64,000 bases of DNA from Ostrinia nubilalis (lineage: Eukaryota > Arthropoda > Insecta > Lepidoptera > Crambidae). This document shows, piece by piece, positions 57,483 to 64,000 of the stretch; position 1 is the stretch's first letter; each line of letters starts with the position of its first letter. The notes under the pieces were generated by a model. It was not told the origin of the DNA and searched no databases. It saw nothing but the letters and a program-made list of their open reading frames with translations. The stretch spans positions 11,180,501 to 11,244,500 of the forward strand of contig NC_087118.1 of assembly GCF_963855985.1 (NCBI RefSeq), read 5' to 3'. The position numbers were made by a program, and so were the translations under genes.

Positions 57483-59081
57483 CGGAGCGTGGAAAGAGGA
57501 GATAGCGTAGCAAAAGTCTACGTGTTCGGCGAGGATAGATAACCTATCCATGATGTTGCCTTCGCCATTAGTCGCGCGCAGTTTTGCGGCGATCACAAAC
57601 ATCTCGCCGACATTAATTTGGCCAAAGAAGTCTCTGACCAACTTAATGTCAGCCGCAGGTGAATGTGAAGGCTGGGGCTTGGCCTGAGGGGCCGGGACTT
57701 TGTGGGCTGGTGCCTTAGGGGCAGGGGGACTTGGGTTAAGCGCCTGTTGGGTAGGTGCCTTTGGCGTAGCCTTAGGGGCTGGGTGGGGTTGAGGAGCCTG
57801 CTGGAGCGCGGGTGGGGCCACAGCTGTTTGGGTGGGTGTGGGAGTAAGGCTGGCAGCCTGGGTGTAGGCCAGAGGTCTAGCCCAAGCATTGGGCCTGTTG
57901 GGGCGGAGGCTAGGAGCCTCACTTGCTACCGCAAAGTTGCGAGTAGCATTGATCTGCCTGGGGGCAGAGGGGATGGGGGCACGCGGCTGAGTGCGTGGAG
58001 CCCGGGGACAACCGCGATAATTCGCAGGATGACCCTGGCTACCACACAGTATGCAGCTCGGTGGTTCGGTGGCTGTGGCCTTGTCACGGACACAGTCGGC
58101 TGTGCCGTGATCGCCTAGGCACTTAACGCACCTAGGACGGGCGTGACAATTACGGGCAGCGTGCCCGTAATGTTGACAACGGTGGCACTGGCCGGGAGCG
58201 CCGCGCTTTCGGGGTGGCTCAACTTTGAGCCCGGAGATGAAGCAAACCGTTTTCAAATTGAAAATCGATTTCGCTTCGTTGGAATAGTCCAAGACTACTT
58301 GGACAAGGTCAAATGGTTCACGTGTACGAGTCCTGTACAGACGGTGAACCTGTTTGACGGGAAAGTTTTGTGCCTTGAGGTCGGCCAAGATGGAGGCAGA
58401 GTCTAGCTCCTTGGGAAGGCCACGGATAACAACCCGGAGCTCCCTTTCCTCCTCGCGAGGGAAGGTATGATAACCGATACGGTTTTCATCTAGGAAGCGA
58501 GTTAGGGCTCGGTGCTCGTCCGAGGTGGACAAAGACACCTTAATGCCTACGTTGCACGACTTTGCGTGCGAGAAATTGATGTGGCGCTCCTTGAGCGCGC
58601 CGGAAATCTTGTTCCAGGACGCCTTGTCCTGGACAAAGACTGGGGGGACTCTGGCAGTCCGCCCGGTGCTCGACTGCGAGCCGGAGGGCTGGGAAGATTG
58701 CGAGGGCTGAGAGAGGCCCGAGTTGGCCTTCAGCGCCTTCGCAGGGGGGGAAGGAGGGGGAGAGGCCGCGGATTTGCGGGTCCTCTTCGGACGACTGACG
58801 GTGGTGAAGCCACCGTCATCGGCGTCTGAGACAGAGTCACATTCCATGTCCCCACTGGGGGCATGGGATTGGTGATCTATCACAATAGAGTGCTCGTTCG
58901 TGAGCGGGATTGGTAGAGGGGCCGAGTTCGGATCGCACATGGCGTCCTCGGGACATGACGGGGAAGCAGGCTCCTCATATACGGAGCTTGCGAGGGATTT
59001 TGCCCGTATGTGGGCTTTAAACCCGGAGAGGACCTCCGGGTGAGTGACCCGGAGGAACTTTAGGAGTTCCTCCGTGTCCAT
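57480..59081 (-). CDS. LINE ORF1, gag-like nucleic-acid-binding protein
   Basis: I chose the ATG at 59081 (MDTEELLKFLRV), because the upstream extension has no ATG. The 533-residue protein has an acidic linker and a PRE_C2HC-like domain (around residues 210-290: VVIRGLPKELDSASI, VHRLYRTRTREPF). Three zinc knuckles follow (CHRCQHYGHAARNC, CVKCLGDHGTADC, CILCGSQGHPANYRGC), then a long Pro/Ala-rich stretch and a C terminus with DFFGQINVGEMF. Such proteins coat LINE RNA in the particle and help target it. The frame is fully intact. It ends TAATG, coupling it to ORF2. Among the alternatives a Gag from an LTR element is unlikely, given the ORF2 next to it. Confidence 0.92.
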   Translation of the reverse strand: MDTEELLKFLRVTHPEVLSGFKAHIRAKSLASSVYEEPASPSCPEDAMCDPNSAPLPIPLTNEHSIVIDHQSHAPSGDMECDSVSDADDGGFTTVSRPKRTRKSAASPPPSPPAKALKANSGLSQPSQSSQPSGSQSSTGRTARVPPVFVQDKASWNKISGALKERHINFSHAKSCNVGIKVSLSTSDEHRALTRFLDENRIGYHTFPREEERELRVVIRGLPKELDSASILADLKAQNFPVKQVHRLYRTRTREPFDLVQVVLDYSNEAKSIFNLKTVCFISGLKVEPPRKRGAPGQCHRCQHYGHAARNCHARPRCVKCLGDHGTADCVRDKATATEPPSCILCGSQGHPANYRGCPRAPRTQPRAPIPSAPRQINATRNFAVASEAPSLRPNRPNAWARPLAYTQAASLTPTPTQTAVAPPALQQAPQPHPAPKATPKAPTQQALNPSPPAPKAPAHKVPAPQAKPQPSHSPAADIKLVRDFFGQINVGEMFVIAAKLRATNGEGNIMDRLSILAEHVDFCYAISSFHAP

Positions 59082-59773
59082 GGCATGGAGTTGAGATTCG
59101 CGACGCGTGAATCTACACCGGTTCGCAAGTCGCAACCACCGAGAAGAGCCGGCAAGAAACTCGGTGGTTATAGCGGTGTGTAAGTCCCGCACAGTCGGTG
59201 TAAACCGAGCGGGGTGTGTCGGAAAAGTGTGCCCTAGCCAATGTAACTACGCCGCAACGTAGCAACGCCGCGACGTAGGGTGAGTACCTACTCCTAGCAG
59301 TCCTTCAGGAGGGCCCCGGTCGTAAAAACAACCAGGGATACGCTCCTTCAGGGATGGAAAGTAGGGAGGGGTAGGGGGGGTCACGCCCGGCAGTGAGAAG
59401 ACTGTGAAACCGAGTGTCTCAAGGGCGAGGAGGAACGCCTCACCCTCTCAAACGTGCCTTCCAGGAGGCCAAGGTTCACAGCCTAATATACCGGCGGCGG
59501 CAGGAAATTTCAGCGCCTTGAAAAAGGCACTGTCGGTCGCTCCCAATCGAACCGAACCGCCTTTAGAAAGGCGTTTAACTACGCTTGTTCGTTATCACCG
59601 TTAGGTATCCCAAGCGCAGCCGCGGGCAAGCCACGTAATTGTGACAAAACACCACAGAAACAAGACTCGCAGAGCGAGGGCGATAAGCTCGAGGAACTCG
59701 GAGCGCAGCGCATGCGAGCGGGCGGGCGAGGCGGAGCGCACGTCCGTACCGTGCGAGCGATGCGAAGCGAATC
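59082..59773 (-). other. 5' UTR of the Jockey-clade LINE
   Basis: GC-rich, with many CpG and short stems (CCTTCAGGAGGG, GCCTTTAGAAAGGC). From its 5' end it reads GATTCGCTTCGCATCGCTCG; no TCAGT initiator is at the start. GGACG stands 29-33 bases downstream, close to the position of a DPE (RGWYV), which could be chance. Confidence 0.7.
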
Positions 59774-59800
59774 ATGCCACGACTACGGTCGTGCTCGTTC

Positions 59801-59807
59801 TTTTATA
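59801..59807 (-). promoter_or_regulatory. TATA box of LTR B (right copy), upstream of the full-length LINE
   Basis: TATAAAA on the minus strand (59807-59801). The predicted start (about 31-32 bases downstream, the A at 59775) lies in the duplicated target GTCGTGGCAT, two bases before the first base of the LINE at 59773. Confidence 0.8.
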
Positions 59808-59880
59808 CAGCCATCCCCACCCAAACCGGCTAGCAGGTAGCGCCCGACCTGTTTCAGTACGGTCAATACAACTCCTTTTT

Positions 59881-60651
59881 ACCCGACTACGGCAAAGCAA
59901 AAGGAGGGTTATGATTTTGACAGGCTATGTATGTATGTATGTATGTATGTATGTATGTATGTATGTTCATGTGTACCCTCGTAACTTCTAAACTACTTAT
60001 CAGAATTCGACAAATGACATATCATTAGAAGCGTCTTAATTGTCCGCTGGTTATAGGCTATATGGGGCTTCACAAAATCTAATGTGGCGCCCTCTAGCGG
60101 ACAAAACATACAGAGTAAAAAAATAAAGTTAAGATAAATATGCCGTGTTTGGTATCATTTGAAAGCGCTTTACTTGTACATTTTGAATATATATATATTA
60201 CTAGCATTTGCTTGTGACTTTACCTGTATTCATGGGCTAATTGCATATAATTCACATCTTTTCGTTCATAGCTTCTTTACTACTTATTAGTTCATCAATT
60301 TAACTTTTGTTTTCACAAATACACTTTATCACCAAAATAGTACAAATAATAAAAAGTAAAAAAACTAAAACCCAACTACGACAAAAAACGACGCTGAAAA
60401 AGTATAAAACAAGATTTTCAGAATACTGAACTGAACAAAGTTGCTAATGTAGTTGCATAGTAATTTTCATGTTTGGAAAGGCGTAGTCACACGTTACATA
60501 TACCTACCTACCGTAGCACTTTGACAACGTGTGACTGCGGTTTTCCAAACATGAAAATTACTATGCAACTACATTAGCAACTTTGTTCAGTTCAGTATTC
60601 TGAAAATCTTGTTTTATACTTTTTCAGCGTCGTTTTTTGTCGTAGTTGGGT
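59881..60651. mobile_element. Element with ACCCRACTACG ends and a large hairpin
   Basis: The left end ACCCGACTACGGCAAA is matched by the inverted right end (ACCCAACTACGACAAA on the minus strand). It splits LTR B at TTTT(A). Inside lie a GTAT microsatellite (about 59928-59964) and, on the right, an inverted repeat of 110-bp arms (60369-60479 and 60541-60651). No ORF is present. I recognise the GACTACGGCAAAGC start from lepidopteran repeats but do not know its class. Confidence 0.7.
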
Positions 60652-60652
60652 T
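60369..60652. repeat. Near-perfect 284-bp hairpin
   Basis: Arms of about 110 bases are complementary essentially throughout (CGACGCTGAAAAAGTATAAA, GATTTTCAGAATACTGAACTG and so on). They extend by an imperfect inner stem (GTAGTCACACGTT against AACGTGTGACTGC) around a loop of about 25 bases. Confidence 0.9.
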
Positions 60653-60809
60653 TTATACTTACTATAAACTATTTTATAACATAACTAGACATTTACAATA
60701 AATCAAATTATAATTTATTACATTTAAAATTAATGTTGTTATTATTATTTGGTTTTATTTTTATTAAAATGATTACTAAGTAATTACATGACAATCAATA
60801 TATAACTTG

Positions 60810-60865
60810 ACACCTGGCGAGCTTAAGGCCGTGGGTTCGATTCCCGCCTTAGGCGGTTCTATATT
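60810..60865 (+). repeat. tRNA-like fragment with B box
   Basis: GTGGGTTCGATTCCCGCC gives a T arm with a Pol III B box (GGTTCGATTCC, 60834-60844). No A box or acceptor stem is found, so this is a SINE or tRNA remnant at the outer edge of element B and not a working tRNA gene. Confidence 0.55.
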
Positions 60866-61653
60866 TTCAAGTGATAAAAAAAATATATACAGGGGATGTT
60901 TAGATAAGCTTTATACTCTTTTGTGAAACTATCGCGATTGTATTGCTATAAATCTGACTGAGATAGGACGTACACGTGCAGTCTTTGATGTCAGGACGGA
61001 AAATAATGTGAAAATATCACCATTACCAGTTCTCATTACAAAAGGGAAAAGGGTTCAGAAATCTATAGATAACTAACTTGATCCATAGCTGCTTATCAAT
61101 ATTATTCAGGACTCTAAATCATATTTAAGTCGGATCTTGATGATAAAGAGAAAAGTCTTCAAAGTTCTGTACCAGTCACGTACTTTAGTCAACCCACAGA
61201 CAGACGACCCCTGAGACCCATGTAAACATCTAATGGACGTGTATTCGTGTAAAATAAATGAATTTGATTTAAAAAGAGAATTTTCCAATATATTCGATAT
61301 GAGAAGTTTTGAGAAAATTATAAAGTAAAACGATTAATATCTGAATTTCGTGCAAATATCCGCTGTTGGTTATGAAATAAGTCATTACGAATAATATAGA
61401 TTTGGTGAAAATGGATAGTGTGTACAAGTACAAAAATTTTCTCCCTTTCTTAACGTTTGTTTAATATGAAGAATATAGTTTCTAAAATGCATTATTAATA
61501 TTAAAACACCTGTTAACAAGTTGTCATAGAATTGTTTATCATATACTATAAATGCTTCATATTGTTTTGAAAAGTAATATTAATGATTTTAGAATAAATC
61601 CTTATTAGACGTGAATGCCGGGAGGCATCACGGTGTCGGATGGCCGAATGTAA
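60866..61653. other. Element X interior before its 3' LTR
   Basis: AT-rich, no ORF of note. The end reads GCCGGGAGGCATCACGGTG, TCGGATGGCCGAATG before the 3' LTR; a clear polypurine tract is not visible. Confidence 0.45.
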
Positions 61654-62177
61654 TGATTTTAGAATTTATATTGTATTTTATACGATTATTGGTTACTTTT
61701 AAATAGTTATTGTAACAATTTTAGTATTTGTATTGTATTTTAGAAGAACCCAAAAACCCATTATCAAATTAAAACACTTTATTTGATTACTTCCTGGGCA
61801 TTTTGCAGACATTAGAATGATTTTAGAATTTATTTTGTGTTACATCCAAATATTTCATATTTATTATTTAATTTAATGATTTTAGATTTTTATTGTATAC
61901 ATTCTAGTATTTTAAATAATTCAAAAACAGCTTATTATGAAATAAGTATTGCATTTGACTAGTTCCGGGGCATGCCGTCGATAAGTCGTTTTGAACCGGT
62001 CGACTTTCACTGATGGAAGGGGAAGTTACCTTATCGCTGGCATGCCGCCGGACAGTCAGTTCGATTTGAGCGTTCAAAGCAAGAGGTACTATTAAGATGA
62101 CGTCATAATGTCGGAATTGTGTAAATCAGTGGTGCTGAAATACAAGTTAGGACAACCTACAAGAGTGTTTCATTTCA
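61654..62177 (+). repeat. 3' LTR of element X
   Basis: 524 bp, same length as the 5' LTR, with about eight differences. It is followed by the CTTAT duplication and the right part of foldback element 4. Confidence 0.85.
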
Positions 62178-62277
62178 CTTATTGTAAAGAAAACGTAATA
62201 ACTTTTAAACTAAGCTGTATATCCTGATAAAATAAAAACAGTAATAATGCTAAATAACAGGCGATACTAAAAAAATA
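62178..62277 (+). mobile_element. TIR element 4 (foldback), continuation of the copy split by X
   Basis: CTTATTGTAAAGAAAACG to GGCGATACTAAAAAAATA matches 21888-21967. It is cut again at 62278 by LTR element A. Confidence 0.85.
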
Positions 62278-62400
62278 TGACGGCGGCGTCATCGCACGCC
62301 GAACTTGTTACAAACTCGTAAACAACAGCTGCACCGTACAACGTCAGAGCAAGCGCCTTTCACTTTTCCCCCACCTCCACTACGGTTGTTTTGCAACGGG

Positions 62401-62406
62401 TATAAA
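62401..62406 (+). promoter_or_regulatory. TATA box of LTR A
   Basis: GGGTATAAATCG. Joining the flanks of the LINE fragment gives GGAGCAGGCATTCTTGG, where GCATTCTT fits the arthropod initiator KCABHYBY and its A lies 31 bases after the first T of the TATA box. This is a textbook promoter spacing. Confidence 0.85.
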
Positions 62407-62432
62407 TCGAGCGCGCAGCGACGGAGCAGGCA

Positions 62433-62752
62433 GTTCCCCCTCGATCGGGCCCACTAGAGTGAGCCCGCCGTAGGCTGGACTTTGGTCCAACACCGCGGTG
62501 GGCAACCCTCTAGTTGGGTTCGCCACTGATCGGGCGCCTTATGCGCTCGATACGGCCCGATCGCGAACGTCGGTCTGCGACCGACGCGGACGAGCCTGGG
62601 CTTCGCTTCGCGAAGCCCACACTCGGCCTCGTCGGCACGCGCACCGACGATCGCAAAACGGCTAGAGTACCTTCTGTACTCGCCACTCTGCCCGGTGAAG
62701 TTGGAAAAGCTCTCCAAGCTACCAGCGCGCGTCCCTTCAAAAAAAAAAAAAA
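62433..62752 (+). mobile_element. 5'-truncated Jockey-family LINE 3' UTR in LTR A
   Basis: 320 bp with a poly(A) run of about 14, including the stem-loop module. The perfect 10-bp duplication GGAGCAGGCA stands at 62423-62432 and 62753-62762. It is sense to the LTR promoter and placed at the predicted start site. Confidence 0.93.
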
Positions 62753-63147
62753 GGAGCAGGCATTCTTGGCTCTGGCGCGGCACGGTGCACACCTTGTACT
62801 ATTGCTAAGCTGTTCCTAGACCTATTGGATAATTAATTTAAATGTTAAGTTAATTATTATCATTAATTATTAAAATGCCCATAGGCGCTTTATAATTAAT
62901 TAAAATAAAGTCACTTGTGGTTAAAGCCTGAGCATTGGCCACAATTGAAGTGTTAGCTTTACGCTACTCAATTAAGACTAATTGCTGAATCACTACCATT
63001 TATTAAATTGCTGTTCTTATAATTAATAAAAATAGCTATATCTTGATATCTCTGCCTTATTAATTCATCCTGTCCGACTCACTTCCTACATCAGAAGTGG
63101 GATCGGCTCCACCCCCACATTATAGTCAGACCGACACAAGCAGTGAA

Positions 63148-63903
63148 ATGTCTCAACAACAAATGTCTCTTTTCTTTGGCATGGAGGCCATTTTCCGCAA
63201 AATTGCAGATAGCATGAGTTCACGACAGAGCTCTTCATCTATTCCAACAATGTTGGTATCTTTTGATCCAGATGCTTCTGAGTCCGATATCACCAATTGG
63301 TGCACGTTAAGCGAAATGATTATTGAAAAAAGGAATATAGAAGGTGTTGACCTGATCATCGCACTTACACACTGCCTTAAGGGCCGTGCTGCTACCTGTC
63401 TAACAAAAATACTTGACAAAATTTCTTGGCCTGCCATCAAGGACATGCTTATTTCCAATTTTTCCAAACCCATGATGATGCAAGATCATTTTGACCAAAT
63501 AATTAAGTTTCGCCTTGGTAATAAGGACAGCCCAGCCGATGCAGGCTTGCGCCTTTGGCGACTTATAGAAAAAAATCCTGACGCTAACTTACCCGAACAC
63601 GTTATCACAGGTTTCGTGGTATCAGTTTTATCTCAATGCAACGATACAATTCGGCGTGAACTTAATTCTGTAGTCGTGAACGATAAGCACCAACTCTTCC
63701 GTATATTGAGAGGTTTCACACTTAAAAGTTGTAATGACACTTCTGAAATTGATACTGCTGGTTCTAGTACTTTGACTGCAGAAAATGTTAACTATCATGC
63801 TACTAGGTCACGTACAAGTTCAACAGATTCTGTGAATTCCATTTCCGTATATTCTGAACCTATAAATATTGTAACACAAGCTGATGCTAATGATAGTGAT
63901 TAA
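63148..63903 (+). CDS. Gag-like protein of LTR element A
   Basis: I chose the ATG at 63148 (MSQQQMSLFFGM), 58 bases after the LTR. The 251-residue frame has a helical capsid-like core, with DPDASESDITNWCTL, IALTHCLKGRAATCLTKI, SWPAIKDMLISNFSKP and GLRLWRLIEKNPDANLPEHV, then a Ser/Thr-rich tail to a stop at 63903. Such Gag proteins form the particle that packages the element RNA. The position right after LTR and primer-binding region supports this. No zinc knuckle is present before the stop. The family (Ty3/gypsy or other) cannot be decided because pol lies beyond the window. The frame is intact. Confidence 0.75.
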   Translation: MSQQQMSLFFGMEAIFRKIADSMSSRQSSSSIPTMLVSFDPDASESDITNWCTLSEMIIEKRNIEGVDLIIALTHCLKGRAATCLTKILDKISWPAIKDMLISNFSKPMMMQDHFDQIIKFRLGNKDSPADAGLRLWRLIEKNPDANLPEHVITGFVVSVLSQCNDTIRRELNSVVVNDKHQLFRILRGFTLKSCNDTSEIDTAGSSTLTAENVNYHATRSRTSSTDSVNSISVYSEPINIVTQADANDSD

Positions 63904-64000
63904 CTCATGTTTCACAATCATTTATTGTAGGGCATAGCCGGGCCAATAATGACTAAGTAAAAAAAAAAAAAGAGGTTTTGAAGGGCTTTTATGTAACCGG
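63904..64000 (+). other. Start of the region after gag, cut by the window end
   Basis: GGGCATAGCCGGGCCAATAATG and an A-run of 13 are seen, but no coding content in the 97 bases available. Confidence 0.4.

Larger units (their letters stand above)
54173..59773 (-). mobile_element. Full-length Jockey-clade LINE at an LTR transcription start
   Basis: This 5601-bp element has a poly(A) tail of about 24 (54173-54196 as T), a 3' UTR (to 54543), ORF2, ORF1 and a ~690-bp GC-rich 5' UTR. The 10-bp duplication ATGCCACGAC (54163-54172 and 59774-59783) is perfect. Only one nonsense codon in ORF2 mars an otherwise open element, so the insertion is recent. Five truncated relatives lie in the window, all in TATA promoters. 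The absence of any gene between the LTR TATA box and the 5' end suggests that the LTR promoter drives it. Confidence 0.93.
53976..60797 (-). repeat. LTR of element B, right copy, carrying the full-length LINE
   Basis: The LTR blocks are 53976-54172, 59774-59880 and 60652-60797. They are separated by the Jockey-clade LINE and a hairpin element. Compared with the left LTR, differences are few (for example TATCGG for TGTCGG at the start, and CAATAC for AATAC). Confidence 0.75.
62278..63090 (+). repeat. 5' LTR of element A with nested LINE fragment
   Basis: It runs from TGACGGCGGCGTCATCGCAC to CACTTCCTACA. It is about 480 bp long without the insertion at 62433-62762. The U3 carries a TATA box at 62401. 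It is followed directly by TCAGAAGTGGGATC (63091), the presumed primer-binding region, and by a gag-like ORF. The solo LTR at 25264-26549 is the same family. Confidence 0.88.

Noticed and set aside
57702..58118. Plus-strand frames opposite LINE ORF1
   Set aside because: They are antisense shadows of a GC-rich coding region with intact zinc knuckles on the other strand.
60810..60865. tRNA gene with perfect T arm
   Set aside because: Only the B-box half exists; no acceptor stem or A box is found upstream.

Overview
The window is animal nuclear DNA, most probably from a moth or butterfly. The reasons are an AT-rich background, spliceosome-type introns, tRNA-derived SINEs, and several repeat tails that I recognise as typical of Lepidoptera: the RTE-type end with a GCGGGCGG core, the GGGTTCCG-hairpin repeat carrying a GTCT microsatellite, and a LINE tail whose sense strand reads AAATGCGAAAGTTTG. 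I find no complete host gene. One possible host first exon lies at 32.3-32.4 kb on the minus strand. Everything else that can be named is a mobile element, usually nested. Such density would fit heterochromatin or a W chromosome, but that is inference.

Layout. 1-6.37 kb: a broken RTE-like reverse transcriptase split by a hairpin-ended repeat, then a degenerate LTR-element region with a 69-bp tandem array. 6.37-22.84 kb: four different terminal-inverted-repeat (TIR) elements joined end to end through single TATA blocks. The first holds a CR1/Jockey-like LINE (itself holding SINEs) and an RTE-like LINE, which in turn holds a second copy of the first TIR element. 23.2-28.4 kb: a solo LTR with two LINE fragments in its promoter, and a hAT-type element holding a LINE copy with a twin-priming inversion. 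28.8-36.1 kb: foldback repeats, a SINE, a minisatellite and a possible host exon. 36.2 kb to the end: one deep nest. A hairpin repeat holds a piggyBac-like element and a foldback element; the foldback holds a 23.5-kb LTR element (X, 38682-62177); X holds a 16.7-kb LTR element (B, 44110-60797); the 3' LTR of B holds an almost intact Jockey-clade LINE (54173-59773). A further LTR element (A) with a gag ORF starts at 62278 and runs off the window.

The most interesting signal is the Jockey-clade LINE. All six copies in the window (one full length, five 5'-truncated) lie in the sense orientation just downstream of a TATA box. Five of them sit at the predicted transcription start of LTR promoters, next to a shared GGCA core; the sixth is at an unclassified TATA promoter. 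In the full-length copy the LTR TATA box is placed so that transcription would begin within about two bases of the first base of the LINE. This suggests a retrotransposon that targets Pol II start sites of LTR elements and borrows their promoters. I know of no described case, but I could not search.
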